Shown one piece after another: positions 36,960 to 46,060 of a DNA stretch of 64,000 nt (positions within the stretch are counted from its first letter, which is position 1; each line of letters starts with the position of its first letter). The stretch is from Microvirga pakistanensis. Its GTDB lineage: Bacteria; Pseudomonadota; Alphaproteobacteria; Rhizobiales; Beijerinckiaceae. The DNA is taken from contig NZ_SPJX01000652.1 in the NCBI RefSeq assembly GCF_004458765.1, positions 124,001 to 188,000 of the forward strand, in the 5' to 3' direction. Made by a program: the position numbers and the translations under genes. The notes under the pieces are model-generated. The model was not told the DNA's origin. It searched no databases and was given only the letters and a program-made list of their open reading frames with translations.

Positions 36960-37372
36960 TGGTCCAGGGACAAGGCGAGCGGCAGGATCGTGTCCCGCGT
37001 GAGGGGGGCGAGCACCCTCCTGTCGGGATCCCGCGGATCCACCCAGGCGTATTCGGCAATCTCGGCCCCGCAGGCGATCGAGCCCGAGATCTGGGCCGCA
37101 TAGACCGTGGCCCGCACCCATCGGCCCGGCTCGTTGGCGGCCGGAGCCTCGAAAATGCCGAGCGGCCGCATCGAACCTGGAACAATGGCGCCGCCGAGTT
37201 CCTCGCGCACCTCCCGCACAAGCGCCGCTTCATCGCTCTCGCCGGGTTCGCGCTTGCCGCCCGGTTGCATGAAGCTTTCCGTGCCGCGCTTGCGGACGAG
37301 CAGCACATGGCCCTGCTCGTTGCGGACGAGGGCCGTGACGATGGGGATCAACGCTCGCCCGCCTTGATCCAT
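36947..37372 (-). CDS. Nudix hydrolase
   Basis: 141 residues. The Nudix box is complete: GGKREPGESDEAALVREV followed by REELGG. It hydrolyses a nucleoside diphosphate linked to another group; which one cannot be told. Its start lies 25 bases inside the upstream LOG gene on the same strand, so the two form a translationally coupled operon. Confidence 0.9.
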   Translation of the reverse strand: MDQGGRALIPIVTALVRNEQGHVLLVRKRGTESFMQPGGKREPGESDEAALVREVREELGGAIVPGSMRPLGIFEAPAANEPGRWVRATVYAAQISGSIACGAEIAEYAWVDPRDPDRRVLAPLTRDTILPLALSLDHQAR

Positions 37373-37926
37373 TTCTCGACCTTCGGCGGTTCGTAGCTGC
37401 GGATCGCGTCCACCAGGGCCTCCGGCTCGTCCTTGACGATCAGCATGGCCCGGTGAACGGGTTTCACGAAGCCGCTCTCCACCACATCGTCGAGAAAATC
37501 CGCGAGCCTGTCGTAGAATCCGGCGACATTGAGCAGGGCGCAGGGCTTCTTATGATAACCGAGCTGGGCCCAGGTCCAGACCTCGAACAATTCCTCGAAC
37601 GTGCCGAGGCCGCCCGGCAGGGCGATGAAGCCGTCGGAGAGTTCCGCCATCAGCGCCTTGCGCTCGTGCATGGAGCCGACCACCCGCAGGTCGCTCAGGC
37701 CCGTATGGGCGATCTCCTTGTCGACCAGAGCCTGGGGCATCACGCCGATGACCCGGCCCCCCTCCGTCAGCACCGCATCCGCCACGGCACCCATCAGGCC
37801 GACCGAGGCGCCGCCATAGACGAGCTCGATGCCGTTTCGCGCCAGGGTGATGCCCAGCAGGCGGGCGGCTTCGATGTAGACCGGGTCCTGGCCCGCGCTG
37901 GATCCGCAGAAGACGCAAAGACGCAT
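37348..37926 (-). CDS. LOG family protein (cytokinin-type nucleoside 5'-monophosphate phosphoribohydrolase)
   Basis: 192 residues from ATG 37926 (MRLCVFCGSS); the longer frame upstream has no family character. The motif PGGLGTFEELFE near residue 103, with the upstream SMHERKALM, is the LOG signature. LOG enzymes release the base from N6-modified AMP; many bacterial members act on AMP or on modified adenine from tRNA turnover. The pairing with a Nudix hydrolase suggests nucleotide housekeeping. Confidence 0.9.
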   Translation of the reverse strand: MRLCVFCGSSAGQDPVYIEAARLLGITLARNGIELVYGGASVGLMGAVADAVLTEGGRVIGVMPQALVDKEIAHTGLSDLRVVGSMHERKALMAELSDGFIALPGGLGTFEELFEVWTWAQLGYHKKPCALLNVAGFYDRLADFLDDVVESGFVKPVHRAMLIVKDEPEALVDAIRSYEPPKVEKWIKAGER

Positions 37927-37977
37927 GGGATGTCCCTTGATTCGGTTCACGACGTCCATGGAGACCGAGGCCGCGAC

Positions 37978-38007
37978 AAATTCAAGGGCCGTAAATTCAA
38001 GGGCCGT
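37978..38007. repeat. Tandem duplication of a 15-mer
   Basis: Two exact adjacent copies of AAATTCAAGGGCCGT, about 50 bases upstream of the LOG start codon and within its presumed control region. Confidence 0.85.
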
Positions 38008-38093
38008 GCGAGCATAGACGAAGGCCGCCTTGCCGAACGGACGGAACCAATCCACCTTACTCCCCAACAACCAAGCCCTGTGAGGAGACCCCC

Positions 38094-39260
38094 ATGACCG
38101 CCTGCATCGTCGGTTGGGCCCATACCCCGTTCGGCAAGCTCGACGCGGAAACCGTCGAGAGCCTGATCGTCCGCGTCACCAACGAGGCGCTGGAGCATGC
38201 CGGGATCGGACCGGAGGACGTGGACGAGGTCGTGCTCGGCCATTTCAACGGCGGGTTTTCCGCCCAGGACTTCACGGCCTCCCTGGTGTTCCAGGCGAGC
38301 GACAGGTTCCGCTTCAAGCCCGCCACCCGGGTGGAGAACGCCTGTGCGACCGGCTCTGCGGCCGTCCACCAGGCCATCAAGACCATCGAGGCCAAGCGCG
38401 CCCGGACGGTGCTGGTGGTCGGGGTCGAGCAGATGACCCGCACGCCCGGCCCGGAGATCGGAAACATTCTGCTGAAGGCCTCCTACCTGCCCGAGGACGG
38501 CGAGACGCAGGGCGGCTTCGCCGGCGTGTTCGGGCAGATCGCCGGCCGGTACTTCCAACGCTATGGCGACCAGTCGGATGCCCTGGCGCTCATCGCCGCC
38601 AAGAATCACAAGAACGGGGTCGACAATCCCTATGCCCAGATGCGCAAGGATCTGGGCTTCGCGTTCTGCCGCGCCGAGAGCGACAAGAATCCGTTCGTGG
38701 CCGGCCCCCTTAAGCGGACGGATTGCTCTCTCGTCTCAGACGGCGCGGCCGCGCTCGTGATCGCCGATTCGGAAACGGCGCTCGGCATGCGCCGTGCCGT
38801 GGCGTTCCGCGCCACCGCTCACGCGCAGGATTTCCTGCCGATGTCGAAGCGCAACATCGTCGATTTCGAGGGCTGCGCGGAAGCCTGGCGGCGGGCGCTG
38901 GATCAGGCGGGGATCGAGCTGTCGGACCTTTCCTTCGTCGAGACCCATGATTGCTTCACCATCGCCGAGCTCATCGAATACGAGGCGATGGGGCTCACCC
39001 CGCGCGGGCAGGGGGCGATGGCCGTCAAGGAGGGCTGGACGAACCGGGACGGCAGACTGCCGGTGAACCCCTCCGGCGGCCTCAAGGCCAAGGGGCACCC
39101 CATCGGCGCGACCGGGGTGTCCATGCATGCCCTGTCCGCCATGCAGCTGTGTGAGGAGGCCGGCGGCATCCAGGTCCGGAACCCGGTTCTCGGCGGCATC
39201 TTCAACATGGGTGGCGCGGCCGTGGCGAACTATGTCAGCGTGCTCGAGCGGATCAAATAA
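38094..39260 (+). CDS. Thiolase / acetyl-CoA acetyltransferase family protein
   Basis: 388 residues; start ATG preceded by GAGGAG. Nucleophile Cys84 in ENACATGSAA, and the C-terminal GGLKAKGHPIGATG contains the catalytic His. The segment VETHDCFTIAELIEYEAMGL marks the SCP2/lipid-transfer-like thiolase branch rather than the classical PhaA/AtoB branch, which usually has a C-terminal CxG cysteine; here the end reads LGGIFNMGGAA. Activity may therefore be thiolytic on unusual acyl-CoAs. No beta-oxidation partners are adjacent. Confidence 0.85.
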   Translation: MTACIVGWAHTPFGKLDAETVESLIVRVTNEALEHAGIGPEDVDEVVLGHFNGGFSAQDFTASLVFQASDRFRFKPATRVENACATGSAAVHQAIKTIEAKRARTVLVVGVEQMTRTPGPEIGNILLKASYLPEDGETQGGFAGVFGQIAGRYFQRYGDQSDALALIAAKNHKNGVDNPYAQMRKDLGFAFCRAESDKNPFVAGPLKRTDCSLVSDGAAALVIADSETALGMRRAVAFRATAHAQDFLPMSKRNIVDFEGCAEAWRRALDQAGIELSDLSFVETHDCFTIAELIEYEAMGLTPRGQGAMAVKEGWTNRDGRLPVNPSGGLKAKGHPIGATGVSMHALSAMQLCEEAGGIQVRNPVLGGIFNMGGAAVANYVSVLERIK

Positions 39261-39277
39261 GGCGGCACGCGAGACGC

Positions 39278-39365
39278 CGTCACCGGCCTTGTGCCGGTGA
39301 TGCCGCTTCCAGGCAGCGTGGCGCTTTTCCGTATCGAGATGGCCGGGCTCGTCCCGGTCATGACG
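39278..39365. repeat. Dispersed palindromic intergenic repeat, copy E
   Basis: Begins CGTCACCGGCCTTGTGCCGG and ends GGGCTCGTCCCGGTCATGACG. Divergent left arm, canonical right arm. It lies between the convergent thiolase and bolA genes and could terminate both. Confidence 0.65.
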
Positions 39366-39378
39366 AGGAAGGGCTGCT

Positions 39379-39654
39379 TCACTCCCCCGGCGCCTTGGCC
39401 TGAACGGCCAGGGCGTGGAGGCCCCTGTCGAAGGCGTCCTTCAACACCTCGTTGACGAGACGGTGGCGCTCGACCCGGCTCTTGCCCGAGAAGGCGTTCG
39501 ACACGATATAGACCCTGAAGTGAGTTTCGCCTCCCTCCCGCCATCCGCCGTGACCGCGATGCTGTTCCGATTCGTCCATGACGGTCAGTTGGGACGGCTG
39601 CAGGCGCTCCTGCAGGGTTTGTGTGATCCAATGGTGAAGGGTCATGCGTCTCAT
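39379..39654 (-). CDS. BolA family protein
   Basis: 91 residues from ATG 39654; ATG 39645 (MTLHHW) is equally plausible. The BolA core is clear: VMDESEQHRGHGG, then FRVYIVSNAFSGKSRVERHR, then LVNEVLKDAF. These small proteins work with monothiol glutaredoxins in Fe-S or iron regulation. The His in HRGHGG is the usual cluster ligand. It is divergent from the J-domain gene. Confidence 0.9.
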   Translation of the reverse strand: MRRMTLHHWITQTLQERLQPSQLTVMDESEQHRGHGGWREGGETHFRVYIVSNAFSGKSRVERHRLVNEVLKDAFDRGLHALAVQAKAPGE

Positions 39655-39732
39655 AAACCTTTTTAACGGGTCTGCGGCGAAAAGCTCTTAAGCCTTGGCT
39701 CAAGGCCTCAAGACCCTCATAATGTTTGAATC

Positions 39733-40362
39733 ATGGATCTCAACTCGCCTCTTTTCGACCGCATCCGGATCAAGCCCTCCTGCGACGAGCCGCGGGAGAC
39801 GAAGGGACCTGCCTGCGAGCATCCCGGCTGCAAGGCCACGGGGGAATACCGCGCGCCGAAGGGCCGGGATAGGGAGGGCCAGTATTGGCGCTTCTGCCTC
39901 GAGCACGTGCGCGAGTACAACGCATCCTACAACTATTTCTCGGGCATGTCCGATTCGGCGGTCGCGGCCTACCAGAAGGACGCGATCATCGGTCATCGCC
40001 CGACCTGGGCCATGGGGGTGAACGCCTCCGGCAAGGGCGAGGAACCGGGGCAGAAGCAGGAAACCCGCGACTGGGCCTATGTCGACCCCTTGGGCATCCT
40101 CAGGGGCGAGGACTTCACCCAGGCCCGCGCCCGCAAGGCGCAGCCCGAGCCCCGTCGTCCCCGCTATTCGGGCGCGATCCGCCGGGCCCTGGACATCCTG
40201 GGGCTCGACGAGACCGCCGACGGGCCCGCCATCAAGGCCCAGTACAAGTCCTTGGTGAAACGGTTCCACCCGGACGCCAATGGCGGGGACCGCTCCTTCG
40301 AGGAGCGGCTGCGCGACATCATCAAGGCGCATGATACCCTCAAGAGCGCTGGGCTCTGCTGA
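39733..40362 (+). CDS. J-domain co-chaperone with N-terminal Cys/His segment
   Basis: 209 residues. The C-terminal J-domain (about 145-207) has the HPD tripeptide at residues 179-181 in KRFHPDANGGDR. The N-terminal half contains CDEPRETKGPACEHPGC and a further FCLEH, giving four Cys/His candidates for one zinc. This architecture is common in alphaproteobacteria directly upstream of cobS. It presumably stimulates an Hsp70, but a role for the CobST chelatase complex is possible from the context. Confidence 0.88.
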   Translation: MDLNSPLFDRIRIKPSCDEPRETKGPACEHPGCKATGEYRAPKGRDREGQYWRFCLEHVREYNASYNYFSGMSDSAVAAYQKDAIIGHRPTWAMGVNASGKGEEPGQKQETRDWAYVDPLGILRGEDFTQARARKAQPEPRRPRYSGAIRRALDILGLDETADGPAIKAQYKSLVKRFHPDANGGDRSFEERLRDIIKAHDTLKSAGLC

Positions 40363-40476
40363 AGCGCCTTTGCTTCGTGCAGCCACTCAGGCGTTTTAGG
40401 AAATTGCACCACACCGCCATGGGGTTTAAGAAGCCATGGCACAGAGTTGAAACACCCATCCGATCGAGAGGCCCCT

Positions 40477-41466
40477 ATGACGGCACAAACCGAAACAACG
40501 ACCCAACAGCCGGATATGAAAGTATCCGTGCGACAGGTCTTCGGCATCGACTCGGATCTGGAAGTTCCGGCCTTCTCCCAGACCGACGAGCATGTGCCCG
40601 ATCTCGATCCGGATTATCTCTTCGACCGGGAGACGACGCTGGCGATCCTGGCCGGCTTCGCGCGCAACCGCCGCGTGATGATCACGGGCTACCACGGCAC
40701 CGGCAAGTCCACCCACATCGAGCAGGTGGCCGCGCGCCTGAACTGGCCCTGCGTGCGCGTGAACCTTGACAGCCACGTGTCCCGTATCGACCTCGTCGGC
40801 AAGGACGCCATCGTGCTCCAGGACGGCAAGCAGGTCACCGCCTTCCAGGACGGCATTCTTCCCTGGGCGCTTCAGCACAACGTGGCGCTCGTGTTCGACG
40901 AATACGACGCCGGCCGGCCGGACGTGATGTTCGTGATCCAGCGCGTGCTGGAGCAGTCGGGCAAGCTCACGCTTCTCGACCAGAAGCGCGTGATCCGTCC
41001 TCACCCCGCCTTCCGCCTCTTCGCCACCGCCAACACGGTGGGGCTGGGCGATACATCGGGCCTCTATCACGGCACGCAGCAGATCAACCAGGGCCAGATG
41101 GACCGCTGGTCCATCGTGACCACGCTCAACTACCTGCCGCACGACAAGGAGGTGGACATCGTCCTCTCCAAGGCGAAGCACTATCAGGACAGCTCGGAAG
41201 GGCGGGACATCGTCAACAAGATGGTGCGCGTGGCCGATCTCACCCGCTCGGCCTTCATGAACGGCGATCTCTCCACCGTCATGAGCCCGCGCACGGTGAT
41301 CACCTGGGCCGAGAACGCCGAGATCTTCGGCGATACGGGCTTTGCCTTCCGCGTCACCTTCCTCAACAAGTGCGACGAGCTGGAGCGCGCCCTCGTGGCC
41401 GAGTTCTACCAGCGCTCCTTCGGCAAGGAACTGCCGGAAAGCGCCGTGAACATGGTGTTGTCGTAA
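40477..41466 (+). CDS. cobS: Aerobic cobaltochelatase subunit CobS
   Basis: 329 residues from ATG 40477 after GAGAGG; a TTG at 40447 is rejected. AAA+ ATPase of the CobNST complex that inserts cobalt into hydrogenobyrinic acid a,c-diamide. The N-terminal segment VRQVFGIDSDLEVPAFS is CobS-specific; Walker A is GYHGTGKST, Walker B ALVFDEYDAG, sensor FATANTVG. cobT follows after a repeat copy. The large subunit CobN is not in the window. Confidence 0.96.
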   Translation: MTAQTETTTQQPDMKVSVRQVFGIDSDLEVPAFSQTDEHVPDLDPDYLFDRETTLAILAGFARNRRVMITGYHGTGKSTHIEQVAARLNWPCVRVNLDSHVSRIDLVGKDAIVLQDGKQVTAFQDGILPWALQHNVALVFDEYDAGRPDVMFVIQRVLEQSGKLTLLDQKRVIRPHPAFRLFATANTVGLGDTSGLYHGTQQINQGQMDRWSIVTTLNYLPHDKEVDIVLSKAKHYQDSSEGRDIVNKMVRVADLTRSAFMNGDLSTVMSPRTVITWAENAEIFGDTGFAFRVTFLNKCDELERALVAEFYQRSFGKELPESAVNMVLS

Positions 41467-41476
41467 CGCATTCTCC

Positions 41477-41520
41477 CGTCATTCCGGGCCGCATGAGGCG
41501 CCCGGAAACCATGGATGCGA
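41477..41520. repeat. Dispersed palindromic intergenic repeat, short copy F (cobS-cobT)
   Basis: CGTCATTCCGGGC, then GCGCCCGGAA, then CCATGGATGCG. The ends follow the family plan in a reduced form. Confidence 0.5.
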
Positions 41521-41549
41521 TGCAGCAGGGCCGTGACAGGAGAGGTGAG

Positions 41550-43445
41550 ATGTCCATCTCGAACCGCAAACCGGGTGAGAAGAAGGAAGCGCCGGCGGAG
41601 CCGCTGAAGCGCTCCATCGCCGGCGCCATGAAGGCCATTGCGCGCAAGCCCGATCTCGAGGTGGCCTTCGCGTCCGACCGCCCGATGCTCATGGGGCAGG
41701 AAAAGGCCCGCCTGCCCGAGCCGCCCCGGCGGCTGACGCCGCAGGACGTGGCGATCCTGCGCGGCAATGCGGATTCCATGGCTCTGCGGCTTGCCTGTCA
41801 CGATGTGCTCCTTCACCGCCGGCTCGCCCCCGAGGGCCACGCCGCCCGTGCCGTGTTCGACGCGGTCGAGCAGGCGCGCGTGGAATCCATCGGCTCGCGG
41901 CGCATGGCGGGCATTTCCTCCAACATCTCGGCCATGCTGGAGGATCGCTATCACCGGGGCGGCAAATACGAGGAGATCACCGATCGCGCCGATGCCCCGA
42001 TCGAGGATGCGCTGGCCCTCATGGTGCGCGAGCGCCTGACCGGCGAGAAGCCGCCGCCGGCGGCCGCCAAGATCGTCGATCTCTGGCGCGATTTCATCGA
42101 GGAGCGCGCCGGCAGGAATCTCGACGGGCTTCTGAGGAACATCGACAGCCAGCGCGATTTCGCGCGCGGCATCCGGGAGATGCTCTCCTCCCTCGACATG
42201 GCCGACGACGCGGCCCTCGACCAGGAGGACGAGGAGAACGAGGACGACAACGAGTCCGAGCAGCAGGAGCAGCAGGGCGAGGGCGAATCCGAGCAGGAAT
42301 CCCAAGGTGACCGCGCCGAGGTCGAGGTCAGCGAGGATTCGAGCGACGAAATCGAGGACGGCGCCACGGAAGACGCCGACGGCCCCTCCGGCGAACTGCC
42401 CGACGAAGCGGAAGAGGCGGATTCGGACGAGGCCGGCGAATCCTGGCGTCCGCCGTCCCGCCCCAACGAGGCGCGGGGGCCGGACTACAAGGCCTTCACC
42501 ACCAAGTTCGACGAGGTCATCCAGGCGGAGGATCTGTGCGATGCGGACGAGCTGACGCGCCTTCGCGCCTATCTCGACAAGCAGCTCGCGCATCTCCAGG
42601 GCGTGGTCGGGCGCCTCGCCAACCGCCTGCAGCGCCGCCTGATGGCGCAGCAGAACCGCTCCTGGGAGTTCGACCTGGAGGAGGGGACCCTCGATCCGGT
42701 GCGCCTGCCGCGCATCATCATGGATCCCTTCCAGCCCCTGAGCTTCAAGCAGGAGCAGGACACCAATTTCCGCGATACGGTCGTGACGCTGCTGCTCGAC
42801 AATTCCGGTTCCATGCGCGGACGCCCGATCACGGTGGCGGCCACCTGCGCCGACATTCTGGCGCGCACGCTCGAGCGCTGCGGCGTGAAGGTCGAGATCC
42901 TCGGCTTCACCACCCGCGCGTGGAAGGGCGGGCAATCCCGCGAGATGTGGCTGCAGGGCGGCAAGCCCACCAATCCGGGCCGCCTCAACGATCTGCGTCA
43001 CATCGTCTACAAGTCCGCGGATGCGCCCTGGCGGCGCGCGCGCAAGAATCTGGGCCTGATGATGCGCGAAGGCCTGCTGAAGGAAAACATCGACGGCGAG
43101 GCGCTCGATTGGGCGCACAAGCGCCTGCTCGCGCGGCCCGAGCAGCGGCGCATCCTGATGGTGATCTCGGACGGCGCGCCGGTCGACGATTCGACGCTTT
43201 CGGTCAATCCCGGCAACTATCTCGAGCGGCATCTGCGCTATGTGATCGAGGAGATCGAGACCCGCTCCCCCGTCGAGCTCATCGCCATCGGCATCGGCCA
43301 TGACGTGACGCGCTATTACCGCCGCGCGGTCACCATCGTCGATGCGGAGGAGCTGGGCGGCGTGATGACCGAGAAGCTCGCGGAGCTGTTCGAGGAGAAC
43401 GCTCAAGCCCCGCGCGGGGCGCCGCGCCGCCGGGCCCACGCGTGA
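41550..43445 (+). CDS. cobT: Aerobic cobaltochelatase subunit CobT
   Basis: 631 residues from ATG 41550, after AGGAGAGGTG. It partners CobS in the chelatase motor. Domains: an N-terminal helical part (about 1-210), a highly acidic low-complexity stretch rich in Glu, Asp and Gln (about 215-320), and a C-terminal VWA domain with a complete MIDAS DxSxS (LLLDNSGSMRG). VISDGAPVDD is the usual second MIDAS-side motif. Its stop overlaps a GTG start (GTGA) of the next gene. Confidence 0.96.
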   Translation: MSISNRKPGEKKEAPAEPLKRSIAGAMKAIARKPDLEVAFASDRPMLMGQEKARLPEPPRRLTPQDVAILRGNADSMALRLACHDVLLHRRLAPEGHAARAVFDAVEQARVESIGSRRMAGISSNISAMLEDRYHRGGKYEEITDRADAPIEDALALMVRERLTGEKPPPAAAKIVDLWRDFIEERAGRNLDGLLRNIDSQRDFARGIREMLSSLDMADDAALDQEDEENEDDNESEQQEQQGEGESEQESQGDRAEVEVSEDSSDEIEDGATEDADGPSGELPDEAEEADSDEAGESWRPPSRPNEARGPDYKAFTTKFDEVIQAEDLCDADELTRLRAYLDKQLAHLQGVVGRLANRLQRRLMAQQNRSWEFDLEEGTLDPVRLPRIIMDPFQPLSFKQEQDTNFRDTVVTLLLDNSGSMRGRPITVAATCADILARTLERCGVKVEILGFTTRAWKGGQSREMWLQGGKPTNPGRLNDLRHIVYKSADAPWRRARKNLGLMMREGLLKENIDGEALDWAHKRLLARPEQRRILMVISDGAPVDDSTLSVNPGNYLERHLRYVIEEIETRSPVELIAIGIGHDVTRYYRRAVTIVDAEELGGVMTEKLAELFEENAQAPRGAPRRRAHA

Positions 43446-44449
43446 GGCTTCTCACCCGCAGGAACATCCTCGTGGGCGGCGGCGCCCTTGCCGCCGCGAC
43501 CGCCGCCGGCGCGGCCCTCGCTCAGCGCCCGCAGGCGTTCGGCGCCGTGACGCCGATCAACGTTGCGGCACGGCCGATCAGCCGCCTGTCCAACACGGAT
43601 CCGGACCGCACGCGGTTCGGATCGCTCTTCTTCCGCTCCGGCCTCAGTCTCACATCGGACGTCTCCGCCTTCGGCGGGTTCTCCGGCCTCTGGCGTTCGC
43701 CCAAGGGGGAGGAGATCGTGGCGCTTGCCGACAACGCGCAGATCCTGAAGGCGCGCATCGAAACCTCGGACGGACGCCTGTCGGGCCTCTCCCGCGCGGC
43801 GATGGCGCCCCTGCTGCTGAGCGATGGGCGCGCGGCGCGCCGGACGCGCTACTACGACACGGAAAGCCTCGCGATCGTCGGGAACGTGGCCTTCGTCGGC
43901 GCCGAGCGCAACCACGCCGTCCTCCGCTTCCAGCGCAACCGGGACGGGGCGCTCGTTCAGGGGGCTCCGATCCCGGCCCCGCAAGGCCTCAAGGATCTTC
44001 CCAGCAACGGCGGGCTTGAGGCGCTCGCTGTGGCGCCGCAGCGCTCAAACCTCGCCGGGGCCCTGGTGGGCATCGCGGAAGGCGGACGCGGCTTCATCCT
44101 CACGGGTGCCCGGCCGGGAGCGTTCACGGTGCTCCTCCGCGACGGCTACGACGTGACGGACCTGGCGTTCCTCGATTCCGGCGAAGCGCTCATCCTCGAG
44201 CGCCGCTTCTCGCTGTTCGGCGGCTTTTCATGCCGCCTGCGCCGGATCGCGTCCCATGCGGTCAAGCCCGGGGCGAGCCTCGATGGCGAGGTGATCTATC
44301 AGAGCGAGGCCTCCCACCAGATCGACAACATGGAAGGGCTCGCGGTTCACCGGGAGGGAGGGGACACCGTCGTCTCCCTGATCTCGGACAACAACTTCAA
44401 TGCCAATCTCCAGCGGACCCTGCTGCTGGAATTCTCCCTCGCGGAGTGA
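43442..44449 (+). CDS. Secreted esterase-like-activity-of-phytase family protein
   Basis: 335 residues from GTG 43442, coupled to cobT. The N-terminus MRLLTRRNILVGGGALAAA with RR and a hydrophobic stretch is a likely Tat or Sec signal, cleaved near LAQ (about 28). The remainder matches the bacterial phytase-esterase-like beta-propeller family: FGGFSGLWRSPKGEEIVALAD, GGLEALAV, DNMEGLAVHREGGDTVVSLISDNNFN. The true substrate is unknown. The tight linkage to cobT is seen in several alphaproteobacteria but no cobalamin role is known. Confidence 0.82.
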   Translation: MRLLTRRNILVGGGALAAATAAGAALAQRPQAFGAVTPINVAARPISRLSNTDPDRTRFGSLFFRSGLSLTSDVSAFGGFSGLWRSPKGEEIVALADNAQILKARIETSDGRLSGLSRAAMAPLLLSDGRAARRTRYYDTESLAIVGNVAFVGAERNHAVLRFQRNRDGALVQGAPIPAPQGLKDLPSNGGLEALAVAPQRSNLAGALVGIAEGGRGFILTGARPGAFTVLLRDGYDVTDLAFLDSGEALILERRFSLFGGFSCRLRRIASHAVKPGASLDGEVIYQSEASHQIDNMEGLAVHREGGDTVVSLISDNNFNANLQRTLLLEFSLAE

Positions 44450-44589
44450 TCGCCTCGCGCCTGCGCAGAAATAAGGCATTTGCATTCTTTCTCATCATCG
44501 AATGCTTCCTTCCGGATGAGGCCGGCCCTTGCCGTCCGTTGCCGGAGGCAACTAACCTTTCCGGCGATGGGCAGGCATAAACCATTGCA

Positions 44590-46044
44590 ATGCCTGTCGA
44601 ATGGAAAGCGGTTGACCCTGTGACGGCGCAAGCGATCTTCGACGAGATGATGGGTCACAACGGCGGGAGCCGCGAGGCCTACCGGGTGCTCCAGGACTGG
44701 CTGGCATCCGCGCCGCCGCAGCTTCTGGAGCATCGCCGCGAGGAAGCGGAGCTGTTCTTCCGGCGGGTCGGGATCACCTTCGCGGTCTACGGCAACGCGG
44801 AAGCCGAGGAGCGGCTGATCCCGTTCGACATCATCCCGCGCATTCTGTCGGGCCGGGAATGGGCGCAGCTCGCGCGAGGGCTGGAGCAGCGGGTCAAGGC
44901 CCTCAACCTGTTTCTCAAGGACATCTACGGCGCGCGCGAGATCCTGCGCGCCGGCATCGTTCCGCCGGAACTCGTGTTCCTCAATCCCTATTACCGGCCG
45001 CAGATGCACGGGCTGTCGCTCAACGGCGACATCTATGTCCAGGTGGCTGGGGTCGACATCGTGCGTGTCGACGACAAGGACTTCTACGTGCTCGAGGACA
45101 ATCTGCGCACGCCCTCCGGGGTCTCCTACATGCTGGAGAACCGCGAGGTGATGATGCGCCTCTTCCCCGATCTCGTGGCCAAGCAGCGCATCCGCCCCAT
45201 CGAGAACTACGTCAACGAGCTTTTGGGCACGCTCAAATCCGTGGCGCCGGCGAGCAGCCCATGGGAACCGACCGTGGTTCTGCTCACGCCCGGTTCCTTC
45301 AACTCCGCCTATTACGAGCACAGCTTCCTGGCCGACCGGATGGGGGTCGAGCTGGTGGAGGGGCGCGATCTCTTCGTGCGCGACGAGGTGGTTTACATGC
45401 GCACCACCGAGGGACCCAAGCGCGTCGACGTGATCTACAGCCGCATCGATGACGACTTCCTCGACCCGCTCGTGTTCCGCCCCGATTCCGCGCTCGGAGT
45501 GCCGGGGCTGATCGCCGCCTACCGCGCGGGCAACGTCGCCATCGCCAACGCTCCCGGAACGGGAGTGGCCGATGACAAGGCCATGTACAGTTACGTGCCC
45601 GACATCGTGCGCTTCTACACGGGCGAGGAGCCGATCCTGAAGAACGTGCCGACCTGGCGCTGCCGGGAGAAGGAGGCGCTCGCCTATGTGCTCGATCACC
45701 TGCACGAGCTGGTGGTGAAGGAGGTCAACGGCTCCGGCGGCTACGGGATGCTCGTCGGACCGCATGCGACCAGGGAAGCGCGCGAGCACTTCCGGGCCCG
45801 CATCCTCGCGGCTCCGGACAACTACATCGCGCAGCCCACGCTCGCGCTCTCCACGAGCCCGATCTTCACCGAAAGCGGCCTTGCCTCGCGACATGTGGAC
45901 CTGCGGCCCTTCGTCCTGAGCGGGCGCGACGGCGTGCGGCTGGTTCCGGGCGGGCTGACCCGCGTTGCCCTGACAGAAGGGTCCCTGGTGGTGAATTCGA
46001 GCCAGGGCGGCGGGACGAAGGATACCTGGGTGCTGAGCGAATGA
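44590..46044 (+). CDS. Circularly permuted ATP-grasp protein (DUF404/407, COG2308 type)
   Basis: 484 residues. First gene of a four-gene operon. Conserved family blocks include FDIIPRILSGREW, LFLKDIYG, the nucleotide/acid region VLEDNLRTPSGVSYML, KEVNGSGGYGMLVGP and RPFVLSGRDG. ATP-grasp enzymes of this group are thought to make amide or peptide bonds; the product here is unknown. The next gene starts 16 bases later with a GTG. Codon use and composition match the neighbours. Confidence 0.92.
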   Translation: MPVEWKAVDPVTAQAIFDEMMGHNGGSREAYRVLQDWLASAPPQLLEHRREEAELFFRRVGITFAVYGNAEAEERLIPFDIIPRILSGREWAQLARGLEQRVKALNLFLKDIYGAREILRAGIVPPELVFLNPYYRPQMHGLSLNGDIYVQVAGVDIVRVDDKDFYVLEDNLRTPSGVSYMLENREVMMRLFPDLVAKQRIRPIENYVNELLGTLKSVAPASSPWEPTVVLLTPGSFNSAYYEHSFLADRMGVELVEGRDLFVRDEVVYMRTTEGPKRVDVIYSRIDDDFLDPLVFRPDSALGVPGLIAAYRAGNVAIANAPGTGVADDKAMYSYVPDIVRFYTGEEPILKNVPTWRCREKEALAYVLDHLHELVVKEVNGSGGYGMLVGPHATREAREHFRARILAAPDNYIAQPTLALSTSPIFTESGLASRHVDLRPFVLSGRDGVRLVPGGLTRVALTEGSLVVNSSQGGGTKDTWVLSE

Positions 46045-46060
46045 GTGGGGAGCGGTTGCC

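Noticed and set aside
40363..40476. Cobalamin riboswitch before cobS
   Set aside because: Only 114 bases, without the B12 box or the multi-stem core.
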